Assembly (NCBI GenBank): GCA_038049695.1
Contig: CP142456.1
Coordinates: 65,747,922 to 65,811,921 of the forward strand
DNA: 64,000 nucleotides
Source of the DNA: Cinnamomum chago
Lineage: Eukaryota; Streptophyta; Magnoliopsida; Laurales; Lauraceae
Direction: 5' to 3'
Positions 49,325 to 58,503 of this stretch are shown here, piece by piece. The notes below the pieces were generated by a model, which did not search any database, was not told the DNA's origin, and was given only the letters and a program-made list of their open reading frames with translations. Position 1 is the stretch's first letter. The number at the start of each line of letters is the position of its first letter. The translations under genes were made by a program, and so were the position numbers.

Positions 49325-50052
49325 GCCTATTCAATCACACGAAAGTCAGCCCGGATTCCAGCCGCAGTATCCTAGGCAGCAATACCAACAACCTATTCAA
49401 ACTAATCATCCCATGGCTCCTCATCCTCAGCAGCCCACACAGCAAAATCAATTTCACCAACAACATCAGTTCCAACCACATAACCAGTGTAGGACATCAG
49501 TACTAGATCAGATGCCTATCTACTTTACACCAACACAAGCCCCTCAGCAATCCTCTCATATGGAGAACCTATTAACCAAATTCATTCAAATCCAAAAGCA
49601 GACTAACCAGGCCCATAACCAGTCCATTGCAAAACTAGAGGCCCAATTATGTCAGCTCACCTTACAGTTGCTCGAGAGAGAAAATGGCCAATTCTCGAGC
49701 CAAACCATTCTTAATCCGAAAGGACAACCCAATCAACTCAGAGGCCAGTGTTCGGTATAGAGTAATGAGCATGTGTAGTCAAACCATACACTAAAATCAG
49801 GAAAGACTATTGACAATAGAGTTGAGATGCCTGAAAATTATCAAAAAGAGGAGTTTTTTAAGAAAACCGTAGAATTCGAGGAAAGTTGTTGAACCCCTGA
49901 GAGACAAATTGAAGGAAAATTTGAAAAAGAATGCAAAAAGAGATAGAAGAATCCATACCAAGAAGAGAGCCATAGAGAAAGCAGATTTAGAAGCCCATTG
50001 TAGTTGAACCATCATCTTTAAAAGTGGTACCTAGAGCACCATTCCCACACCT
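49325..50052 (+). mobile_element. Gag C-terminal fossil of the old Ty3/Gypsy element
   Basis: The start is very Gln- and Pro-rich. Then comes a helical stretch of the type MENLLTKFIQIQKQTNQ followed by KLEAQLCQLTLQLLEREN, which is the conserved segment before the protease in Athila/Tat-like gag proteins. It ends where the CACTA transposon begins. It is broken at several points. Confidence 0.75.
50050..50052. other. CACTA target-site duplication, left (CCT)
   Basis: CCT directly before CACTACAA. The same three bases follow the right terminus at 57481-57483. CACTA elements make 3-bp duplications. Confidence 0.85.
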
Positions 50053-50089
50053 CACTACAAAAAAAAGGATTTTTAGTCTCGCTTTTGAA

Positions 50090-50300
50090 ACGAGCTTTTG
50101 TGTCGCTTTTACAATAAAGTGACACAGTATGGTCTGATGTGTCACTTTAGAGGAGGAGTTAACGAGGAGGAGGTTTGTTGGGTCACTTTTCTATAACGCG
50201 ACACACAAAATAAATTTATGGTTTTCCCCCACTAAACAAAAGTGACACAAGAAGTTTGATTGTTATTTTCTTTCATGAAATAGGAAAGAAAAACGACACA
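50090..50300. repeat. CACTA left subterminal repeats
   Basis: Repeated variants of GTGTCGCTTTT, AAAGTGACACA and TGTGTCACTTT in both orientations close to the left TIR, like the transposase-binding motifs of En/Spm elements. Confidence 0.75.
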
Positions 50301-50552
50301 TGAATTTGGGCAAGTGATAATTTGGGTTCCTCCATCGTAAGCATTTCATTCCCTCACTCCAACCCTAATCGACTCCACTACGCATCTCACTGCGGAAAAA
50401 ACCAGACCTGCATCGTATTCGTTCCTCAAGAGACTTCCATCCGTTAATGGCAGATCTGCTACCATCTCCTTCAGATCTCCTTCCATCTCCTTCAGATCTC
50501 TACTAGTCTCCACTACTTCCTCAAATTTCTTTCAATCCTCCACTCGAAAAGT

Positions 50553-50684
50553 ATGCTGTGATTGAGAGCATTTCGTCCTTCAAACGACAAGATCGTGAAG
50601 ATCCAGCTCCATCCGACGCATCCATGGCTCGTCACGGCAGACGCATCGGATCATGTATCCGTATGGAACTGGGAGCATCGCCAG
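50553..50684 (+). pseudogene. Captured first exon of a TWD40-type WD-repeat protein
   Basis: Translation from the ATG gives 44 codons, including KIVKIQLHPTHPWLVTADAS and VSVWNWEHRQ. This matches the N-terminus of the plant transducin/WD40 protein related to coatomer, known in Arabidopsis as TWD40-1. The exon ends at a GT donor (GTGGGT) as a real exon 1 would. Codon 3 is TGA where the family has Arg (CGA); one C-to-T change at a CpG explains it and makes the copy unable to start normally. The 250 bp before it, with repeated CTCCTTCAGATCTC, may be captured 5' UTR. Family identification is from memory of the sequence and is fairly firm. Confidence 0.75.
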
Positions 50685-50824
50685 GTGGGTATCTTCTTCT
50701 TTGAAATTGGTCTCTTTCTCTCTCTGATGCAACTTGATTGATCATTTGTGGGTTCTCTCTCTCCCTTTCTCTCTCTATTTCTCCCTCCCTCCCTCCCTCC
50801 CTCCCTCTCCCTCCCGCTCTGCAG

Positions 50825-51077
50825 CGTGCCCTATAAGGGGATCGTGCACTGCGGGGGCACGGTGATCCGCACGGAGGGCATGAGGGCGCTGTGGAAGGGG
50901 CTAACGCCCTTCGCCACCCACCTCACCCTCAAGTACACCCTCCGCATGGGCTCCAACGCCCTTCTCCAGTCCCCCTTCAAGGACCCCACCACCGGCCACA
51001 TCTCCAATCGCGGCCGCCTAGCCGCCGGATTTGGCGCCTGCGTCATCGAGGCCCTCCTCATCGTCACCCCCTTCGAG
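50825..51077 (+). pseudogene. Captured exon of a mitochondrial succinate-fumarate carrier
   Basis: This GC-rich exon begins after a CAG acceptor and ends with CCCTTCGAG before a GTAGAT donor. Its 84 codons include EGMRALWKGLTPFATHLTLK and NRGRLAAGFGACVIEALLIV, matching plant members of the mitochondrial carrier family closest to the succinate-fumarate transporter (SFC1 type). It covers the end of one carrier repeat and the start of the next, and stops inside the PFE(V) signature. No frame damage is seen within the exon. Only this piece is present, so no functional carrier can result. Its GC content is much higher than that of the surrounding DNA, and a CT-rich tract precedes it. Confidence 0.8.
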
Positions 51078-51510
51078 GTAGATATCTATGCCACCAATCT
51101 CCACTTTCTTTTTCTTCTGTCTCTTCTGTCTGCTGCTGCTGCTTCTTCTTCTTCTCTTGGGTTTGTTTTCTGTTTGAGTATTTAGGTTGGTTTGGTGGTA
51201 CCATGGTAGTTTAGATGGGATCAGCTGATTGGGTAACAAGTAGATTTTTCCAAAAAAATCTGCTTCAAGATGTCTTATTTTTAGATTTCCGAACAACTTT
51301 GAAATGAAAGAACAAATTTTCTTGGATGGATTGTGAAGGAAATGGATTTGCTTGAGAAGATTTCACTATCCTCTGAAATCTTATTATCTTGTGTATTTCA
51401 ATGAGATTTCTTCAATATATTAGCTTTGATCCTTTTTTTTTGGTTGGTTGCTACACTCAAATTGATAACTATTACCTCCCACCACTTCCCCACAAGATTT
51501 GTTTTTGAAG

Positions 51511-51597
51511 GTTGATTTGGATCTTGGAAACTATGAACGATTTTTAGATGTGAAGTTGACTCGTGACAACAATATCACCATTGGGAAGATTTACCAG
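51511..51597 (+). pseudogene. Captured exon of CTP synthase
   Basis: 29 codons reading [20 protein letters not shown] and then NITIGKIYQ, the highly conserved N-terminal segment of CTP synthase (glutamine-dependent UTP amination, pyrimidine synthesis). Borders are clean: TTTTTGAAG before and GTATGT after. The only unusual residue is Ile where the family has Thr in NITTGKIYQ. Flanking DNA looks like intron from the donor gene, but I cannot tell how far it extends. Confidence 0.85.
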
Positions 51598-52171
51598 GTA
51601 TGTCTTCCAGGAGACTGTTCATGTTAATTGTCATTGTCATAGTATTTTTAGTTGAATTTAGCGAAGTCTTTCTGTTACTAATTGTATTGCATCATCTAGC
51701 TACTTAAATTTCCTGGTGCAACTCCTCATTCATGATTGTTGTTTGCTTAAAACCAAAATCTCTATACAGATTATTTCTTTAGATGTTGTAAAACTTATCA
51801 AAAGACCTTCTAAAATATCAGAAACTGCAAGGACACTAGGATCCCTGTTTTGAATTTTGAATATCAAGTTTCTTCAATATTAAGGAGAAACAGTAGAGAC
51901 ATTTTCAACCAAGAAGGAAACAGTCTAATAATCTGCTAATAGATCTGACTGTTCTGTTCTCATCCAATGTTCTGAGATCTGAATTTTTTATGACTTGTTG
52001 AAACTGTGTTCTCTGGGCTTCGAAAGTTAATGATAATGAGGAAAGTTCTCTCAAGTTGCCCAACGTCCCATAGAATGAAGTGGGCCTAGTCCTGGCATTG
52101 TTGATTGATAAACACAAATCAATGCAAAAGATAATTTGGATATTTGTCTCTAGTCTTTCTTTGTTCTGTCT

Positions 52172-52508
52172 GGGTTCTGAACCAATGTTATGAAACCCAG
52201 ACCAGACTGTCTGGTTGAAATTTGGGTTTCAACTAGAATCAGTACCTTCACCATTCCAGTTAGATCAAAACCGGCACATGCTCAAAAACTGGTATTTACA
52301 GGCAAATGTGGAAAGAACCAGTCAAAATCACTAAAAATTGGTGGTTGAACTCCTTGGACCCACCATTAAAATAATTTCCTTTATTTTTTTTTTTAATGAG
52401 TTGAAACGGCATAGTTGAACTTGGTTAAACCAGATGGCGAAATGGTTTGGACCGAACTGCCCTCTCCATTGTTTCACCCTCTAGTTTTTATAACACTGTT
52501 TCTAACCC
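52172..52508. mobile_element. Candidate MITE within intron-like DNA of the CACTA
   Basis: A 337-bp segment whose ends are imperfect inverted repeats: GGGTTCTGAACCAATGTTAT on the left, and GGGTTAGAAACAGTGTTATA when the right end is reverse-complemented. The interior repeats AAACC/GGTTT motifs. No convincing target duplication was found, so the class is open (hAT-like is possible). Confidence 0.4.
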
Positions 52509-52861
52509 AGAGTTTGGCTTCATACATGTGATAATGTATTCTGTATGTTGAATGAACAAGTGTGAGTTGATTGTACAGGCATCCATCTGATCATTAACCA
52601 AATTGATAAGTATGGGACCTGGGTCCTGCGCTTACTTTTCAGGTGGTAATCCCCCATGTTTGATTGACATTGCACCTAAGATTGGATGGATTTTTGTAGT
52701 TGTAACTTTGACCTGCAACCGAGTGGGGCGTGATCAACTAATAGTAGCTAGATCCTCTTTTAAGGAAAGAAAAAAGCAGCTAATTCATCCTTATTTCTCA
52801 TTTCTGTTGGGCAAAAGAACCTTGTATGAGGTGCCTTTTGGACTGACTTTGATATGTTTAG

Positions 52862-53200
52862 AAAGCGTTAAGTAAAGAGAAAAACCATACAACTTCTACT
52901 TTGGTGGAAACTGATGCCAGTTCATCCAATGTGGCTTCAATTGGTATAGTTGAAAAGGCCAGTGTTGATCAGCTTCCAAAGGAAATGCATGAAATGAAAA
53001 TTAGAGATGATAAAGTTGATAATCATGATGAAAAGGTGATATTCCATTTCAAGATATCTCCATGTGTCTGTATAGTTAGTTTAGTTTCATATTTTCAGTA
53101 TATTAAATGCAGGTCACATGTATGGTTTTATGATGCCATTTAATTGGTTTTGGTGGATGGATCTAGCACGATTTGGAAGCTGCTGTCGTGAATGGTAACC
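52862..53200 (+). pseudogene. Captured N-terminal exons of a GSK3/SHAGGY-like kinase
   Basis: An open segment (52862-53035) ends in SVDQLPKEMHEMKIRDDKVD and NHDEK before a GTGATA donor. A second piece at 53170-53200 reads DLEAAVVNGN. Plant SHAGGY-like kinases have this pattern (DQLPE.M..M..RDDK then (D)(L/M)E..VVNGNG) just before the kinase domain. The kinase domain itself is absent, so only the N-terminal regulatory extension was captured. The upstream 20 codons are not recognised and may be UTR. Paralogue assignment is not possible from this stretch. Confidence 0.7.
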
Positions 53201-53389
53201 ATTTAGAAATGGGTTCCAGGTCGACCAACCCCAAGCTCGCCCAAATGGCATGTGGGTAAGTCTGAGCCCAAATGAGGACCAAATTGCTGGCTCATCCCTT
53301 GTTGTAAGATCTGTCACAGGAAAACCTTTCTGATTGGATGTTTCTTGTCTCACAATTTTCCCTTATTGTTAATTGGCTGTAGTCATTCA

Positions 53390-53507
53390 TTTTCCAGCAA
53401 TCAATTAGATAGCTTGAATCATAAAATAAGGAACATTTGTGGGGCAAAACCTTTCCCATGATGGAGCTCTTGGCTCTCTAGATGAATGGCTTATGATTAC
53501 CAAAAGG
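53390..53507 (+). other. Possible captured exon, unrecognised
   Basis: A stretch beginning after a TTTTCCAG-type acceptor and followed by GTGGGTG. One frame (from about 53430) reads GTFVGQNLSHDGALGSLDEW. I do not recognise it. It lies between captured fragments of two different genes, so it may be a further donor or extra intron. Confidence 0.3.
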
Positions 53508-53513
53508 TGGGTG

Positions 53514-53532
53514 CACACACACACACACACAC
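53514..53532. repeat. (CA)n microsatellite
   Basis: About nine CA units in intron-like DNA of the CACTA interior. Confidence 0.9.
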
Positions 53533-53647
53533 TTTATGTTTGAGATATCATTGGTTATTAATCATTTTAAAAAACTGATCAAAAAAATGTTAAAAAAGGT
53601 ATGAATTGTTTTGCAGCCTTCATCTTATACTGATTTGTATGTGACAG

Positions 53648-53785
53648 GTGAAGAGGCTGGAAGCTCTAAGCAAGTTCAAGGCTGGAGAATGTAACATTCT
53701 CATATGCACTGATGAGGCCATCAGAGGACTTGACATTCCTTCTGTGGATATGGTGGTCAATTATGACATACCCTCCAATTCTAAG
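53648..53785 (+). pseudogene. Captured exon of a DEAD-box RNA helicase
   Basis: 46 codons between a GTGACAG acceptor and a GTTTGA donor-like end. The translation includes [20 protein letters not shown] and [20 protein letters not shown], which is helicase motif V and its surroundings in the C-terminal RecA-like lobe. It is closest to the DDX47/Rrp3 type that acts in pre-rRNA processing. The normal CTDVASRGLD is changed to [10 protein letters not shown], so motif V is altered. The frame is open but represents only one exon. Confidence 0.8.
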
Positions 53786-54339
53786 GTTTGATTTTCTTTT
53801 GTAATGGCCTTTTCCTTTTCTTTTTTCTTCTCCTAGTTTACATCTTGGTAGAGGTGAATACACTTGGTTGCAATTTTGCCCATGTACACCTCATTACAAA
53901 TAAATGATTGAGGAGGATCTAGAGATTCCTTTAATGAAAGATAAGAGGGGTTTTTCATTTTAACCAGTCAATGTTATGCATCACCTGCCAAAGGGTTTTT
54001 GCAATTTAGTGGTTTCTAAAGAAAAGAACAATATAAAGTAGATTACTTGAGATATGAATATGTAAGAAAGCCATTCTCTTTGATCACCATTTCTTTGCTA
54101 TAAGTTACTAGTGGGATTGTCAATCCTACTTGCACATGTTTCCGTACCATTTTTTTGGTTTTTTGGGTGTATTTGTGTATTTGGTAGATATTTTTGTGCT
54201 TCATGTGGCTAATATGTACAAGAAAACGGCCATCAAATGTGATTTTCTTATGTGCTAGAAGATCATGTGATTTTATATGATTGAATGTGATACTAATTTG
54301 TGTCCTGATTCCTACTATGCCTTTGATTGCTTAACAGGT

Positions 54340-54402
54340 TTTCACGTCTTACTTGATCATGTAAGAGCACCCACTGGAATAGCACAACACTCATCTTCTG
54401 AG
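54340..54402 (+). other. Possible captured exon, unrecognised
   Basis: Bounded by GCTTAACAG and GAG/GTGCTC. One frame reads FHVLLDHVRAPTGIAQHSSS. I cannot assign it to a family. A piece of an eighth donor gene or chance are both possible. Confidence 0.3.
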
Positions 54403-54903
54403 GTGCTCTTTATTTTAATATACAAATGCTTTAATCTCACCTCCATCATTTCCTGTGTATGAACTAGTCCAGGTCGAGCAAACAGAGAAGTCTCTTTAGG
54501 AAAATCCTTTAATTTTTTTTCTCTTTTTGAGAAGAGGGCATCACATATAGGAAATTGGGGGCTGTCAGGTTTCCATACAGGCTTTGGGCATTTCTTTTAA
54601 AGGTAATATCTAGATGCGTAAACAATTCGGTTTCTGTAATTGAAAATCACCTTACTGTTTTTGGGAGCCACATGACAGGCATTCCAAAGAGACAAGACGA
54701 AAAAAATAGAAATATCTCATCAAAGATTAGCGTGGTATGTTATGACTTGTTATCCTAAGAAGGCTTTATTTTGAAATAAAGCATTTTCATGACTTTGAGC
54801 CTATATTGATTTTTTAAGTCATATGAAAGTCTTTAATATCACCATGCTTGATCATTAGACAAATGAAGGAAATATCTAATTGTGAATGTGTCTTTTATTG
54901 CAG

Positions 54904-55110
54904 GAATTGGATCTATTGAACTGAGGTTTGGGTTTGGAACTTGGAATTAAGGGAATCATTTAGTCATAATGGGCAAGAAGAAGGTGGATGAGACTGCTAC
55001 AACCAACAAAACAAAGGCCAAAGATGGAGGACCCAAGAAAGAGAAGATGTCAGTCTCTACTAAGCTTGCCAGCATGGACCAACCCAAGTCTGAAAAGTCC
55101 AGGGAATCAT
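54904..55110 (+). pseudogene. Captured start of an ABCF (GCN-type) protein
   Basis: After a TTGCAG acceptor comes about 65 bp of probable 5' UTR, then an ATG at 54969. The N-terminus reads MGKKKVDETATTNKTKAKDG and then GPKKEKMSVSTKLASMDQ. This is the Lys-rich N-terminal tail of plant ABCF proteins of the ABCF4/GCN4 group, soluble ATPases tied to translation control. No ATP-binding domain follows. Near 55100-55119 the sequence switches to the ABCG fragment without an intron between them. The two donors are in different frames across the join. Confidence 0.75.
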
Positions 55111-55119
55111 TTAGAGAAA

Positions 55120-56330
55120 CATCCCACCTATGATCGGATTAGGAAAGGAATTCTGAGCACAGATACTGGAGAGCTGAAGGAAGTCAATGTTAAGGATCTC
55201 AACCATCAAGAGAGATGGAATCTGTTAGAAAGATTGATTAAAGTTGGAGAGGATGACATTGAAAAGTTCCTTTTGAAGCTCAAGAACAGAGTAGAAAAGT
55301 AAGCTCCTATGTTTATGTCTCACTTGTTTTGTAGATTTTGGGGTGACTTTCAAACATACGGTGTCCATGAACCAATGAATCACATTCATTTGATGGGTCT
55401 GTTCCTGTTCTGTTCTGTTCTGTTCTTTTATGATATTCAGAGTTGGAATTGAGCTTCCCACTATCGAAGTCCGATTCGAGCATTTGAACATTGAAGCTGA
55501 AGCATATGTGGGTAGCAGAGGTTCACCCACAGTCATCAATTTCATCTTTAATATGCTAGAGGTAACTCTCTTGATAAATATGCATGCATTTGGGTGTCTG
55601 TAATCTTCTGTACTTTCAGAAGTTTTGATTTGGCAATTCCTATTTCATTTTTAAAGGGGCTCTTGAGCACTCTTCATATTCTTCCAAGTCCATGATATCA
55701 GCGGAATCATCAAGCCTCATAGGTAAGTGAAGTTCTTCAAACAATTCACAAATTGATTTTTACATGATTATCTGATTATGTTATTTGTTTTACATCCCTG
55801 AAACATGCAATTGATTCACCTGCAAATTTTGCAGAATGACTTTGCTTTTAGGACCTCCGAGTTCCGGTGAAACCACTTTATTATCAGCTTTGGCAGGAAA
55901 GCTTGACAAAGATTTAAAGGTAGAGATTCTTTTTTTTTTTTGTCCCACCTATATATTGGAGGCTATATTATTTACATCTAATACTTTTTAGAACATCAGG
56001 TTTCTGGAAGAGTTACTTACAATGGTCATCAAATGGATGAGTTTGTACCTCAAAGGAGCTCTGCTTATATTAGTCAAAATGATACCCACATTGGGGAAAT
56101 GACTGTGAGAGAAACACTGTCTTTCTCTGCTCGATGCCAAGGAGTCGGAGCCCGCTACGGTTAGTCAAGTGAATGGTTTGAGTTATGAGAATTAGATCAG
56201 GCCATTTTTGGGGTCTCAATCAGTAACTTCTCCATTCCAACAATGATTTGCAGAAATGTTATAGGAACTTTCAAGAAGGGAGAAAGAAGCAAATATTAAA
56301 CCAGATCCAGACTTAGATGTATTCATGAAG
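55120..56330 (+). pseudogene. Captured 5' part of a PDR-type ABCG transporter (six exons)
   Basis: Six exon-like pieces (55120-55298, 55441-55561, 55657-55722, 55835-55919, 56000-56159, 56254-56330) have GT...AG introns. They encode the ABCG N-terminal domain (HPTYDRIRKGIL, VGIELPTIEVRFEHLNIEAE) and the first ATP-binding site up to [20 protein letters not shown] and EANIKPDPDLDVFMK. Full PDR transporters are plasma-membrane exporters of about 1400 residues; only about the first 240 are represented. Walker A reads GPPSSGET where the family has GPPSSGKT. The third piece has lost several codons and its frame, and the last begins with a stop soon after its acceptor. It cannot make a transporter. 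Confidence 0.85.
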
Positions 56331-57125
56331 GTAAGAAGCAAGGACATAATTTTGGATCTAGCTTTTGTTTCTTTTTGTATATATTCTTAACATTTATGTT
56401 CAAGATTGTAAAAACAGAGGCACCCTTATAATGTGATTGGACTTTTTGTCTCACTGCTAAATGAATATTTGATTCTCCCATGTACAGTGATCTTGCTGTA
56501 GCCTACCTGAATTTCCTTTTGATATGGTTTTATTGAGACTAGTTTCTTAATTAAATGTTTTCATTGTTGGATATTTTCTAAGAAGACCAGGTTTGGTGTA
56601 GTGATATCATCCTGTCAATTCTATTATAAGCTGTGCTGCTACTTGAAAAAAGAACAAAGAGAAACTGAATTATTTATGTATTTACAAAACTGGTGTTGTA
56701 TACAAAATACAGTAATCATCATTATTTGCTTGAAATATATAATTATTGTTGGGGCTATGCAGGTTCATGGAGATTACTCTGAAATGTGGGAGTAAAGTTG
56801 GAGAGGCCCTCTGAAGAAACCGTGGTTGAGGTTATGTCGTGACGCTTTGGTTACGAATTCGAAGGTTAATGTAAATAGTTTGGATTATGGATGGATTCAA
56901 ATTGGCTATGTTTTGAATAATTTGTTTGATTTAGTGCGTGGACGAACAAGTACGTTCCTTAATGTGAATGGTGATTAATTTCCAATTAATGAAATGGTTC
57001 TTATTGAATGTTGCTATTAATATTTTTTTGCATCTTTTGTAAGGCAGGTTTAGTGATTTGAATGTGTATCCATACTGCAGCATGTTATTAGTAATGTATA
57101 TATTGCATTTTTATTTTAAAAAAAA
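56331..57125. other. CACTA interior right part, no gene recognised
   Basis: AT-rich DNA after the last captured exon. The first part is probably the next ABCG intron. The rest has no recognisable coding pattern, tRNA or transposase domain. Confidence 0.5.
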
Positions 57126-57129
57126 TGGA

Positions 57130-57465
57130 TGGTATCTCGCTTTTACGAAAACTGTCACAACTGATGACTATTTGTGTCACTTTTGGTCCGAAAACAACAT
57201 ATTGATCACTGCTTTTGAAAAGGGAGACAACAAAGTTATCTTTCTTGTGACGCTTTTAAGTTATTTCAGTGTCACTTTTGGGTTTAAAGTGACACAAGTA
57301 ACCTTTTTTTGTGTCACTTTGATAACAGAAACTAACACAACAAAGGTATTTCTTGAGACGCTTTTACGAACTTTTAGTGACGCTGGCAGATAAGACGCTT
57401 GCATAGTCATCAGAAAAGCTACACAAACCACTTTTTAAGACACTTTAAAAGTGACTCATTAAGAC
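57130..57465. repeat. CACTA right subterminal repeats
   Basis: Dense copies of TGTGTCACTTTT, AAAGTGACACAA, GTGACGCTTTTA and GAGACGCTTTTA in both orientations next to the right TIR, matching the left subterminal set. Confidence 0.8.
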
Positions 57466-57480
57466 ATTTTTTTTGTAGTG

Positions 57481-57483
57481 CCT
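57481..57483. other. CACTA target-site duplication, right (CCT)
   Basis: CCT directly after the terminal GTAGTG, matching 50050-50052. Confidence 0.85.
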
Positions 57484-58503
57484 CTTGAATGAGACTAGAA
57501 AGAAGGATCACTTTGAGGGAATCTTAGAAATTTCCAAGAATGTCTAGATAAACATACCCCTAGTTGGGCCTTGGAGGACTATAGAAGACTAATATTACCC
57601 TGTCTTGCTGATAGGTCAGTCATGTATCCGAAAGGTATGGTTGAAGATGTGATCGTGAAAGTTAAAGATTTTTATTTTTCAGTTGATTTTGTGGTTCTAG
57701 ATACCAAACTAATGGCAGCCCTCGACCAACATATTCCTATCATTCTTGGTCAACCGTTCCTTACAACATCAGATGCAGGAATGGGGTTGTGACACTTAGT
57801 TTCGGGAACATAAAGTTAGAGTTAAATGTTTTTCGTAATGGACTCCAAACATCAGACATAAATGATGATGAGGAAGTGAACATGATTGACACATTAGTTG
57901 ATCAAACAGTTCAAACATCATGTTACATAGATCCACTGGAGGAATTCTGGCTCACTTCAATGCCCACATAGACATCGACGGGTCCATATGCAAAGTTAAT
58001 GCAGTATTGGATTCGGCCCAGCCAATGGATATTGGCCAATGGAAGCAGAGAATCAAGCCTATCTTTACATCTACCTTTGAATCTAAGGTCGAAGAAGAAT
58101 CAGTTTTTGTTGAACCACCCAAATTAAAATTGAAACTATTACTAGAGAGTTTGAAGTATGCCTAATTGGGGCCCTCTATTAGCAACCCGGTAATTATTGC
58201 CTCAGACCTTGTGGAAGAGCAAGAAAATAAATTAATGGATGTGCTGAAAAGCCATCGGAGTGCCTTACATTGGACCATCTCCGACATTAAAGAAGTCAGT
58301 CAATCTATAGTTATGCACCAGATTCATCTGGAAAAAGGTGTCAAACCATCTTGTGAACATTTAGTCCACTTCCACGGTGCAGTTGAACTTTTGAATCTCA
58401 GAGATGGTAGCACATTTCAAGTGAACGGGCATAGATTAAAAGAGTACCATGATTTTGTGGATCCTGATAATGTTGCTGAGGAGGTCCTTCTTGTGGACCC
58501 TTG
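57484..58503 (+). mobile_element. Protease and polymerase-edge fossil of the old Ty3/Gypsy element
   Basis: The stretch after the CACTA continues the interrupted element. At 57601-57790 the translation matches the Athila/Tat retropepsin region (ADRSVMYPKGMVEDVIVKV; VDFVVLDTK; IPIILGQPFLTTSDAG). Around 58200-58350 is a stretch that normally precedes reverse transcriptase (SALHWTISDIKEVSQSIVMH). Close after it follows a segment that normally lies downstream of integrase (FHGAVELLNLRDGSTFQVNG). Reverse transcriptase, RNase H and integrase cores are not seen. It is broken several times. Confidence 0.75.

Larger units (their letters stand above)
50053..57480 (+). mobile_element. Non-autonomous Pack-CACTA transposon (7428 bp)
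   Basis: The termini form a perfect 14-bp inverted repeat, CACTACAAAAAAAA on the left and its complement ending in GTAGTG on the right, flanked by CCT on both sides. Subterminal regions repeat TGTGTCACTTTT and its complement, the arrangement that En/Spm-type transposases bind. No transposase domain is visible. The interior carries fragments of at least seven unrelated host genes, all on the plus strand and mostly with exon-intron borders. This is the Pack-TYPE architecture: an element that captures host gene pieces and is moved by a transposase made elsewhere. Orientation is given by the captured genes. It lies inside the old Ty3/Gypsy element and is therefore younger than it. Confidence 0.92.

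Noticed and set aside
51018-51296. Minus-strand frame opposite the carrier exon
   Set aside because: Shadow of the GC-rich captured exon and the adjacent CT-rich intron; no domain.
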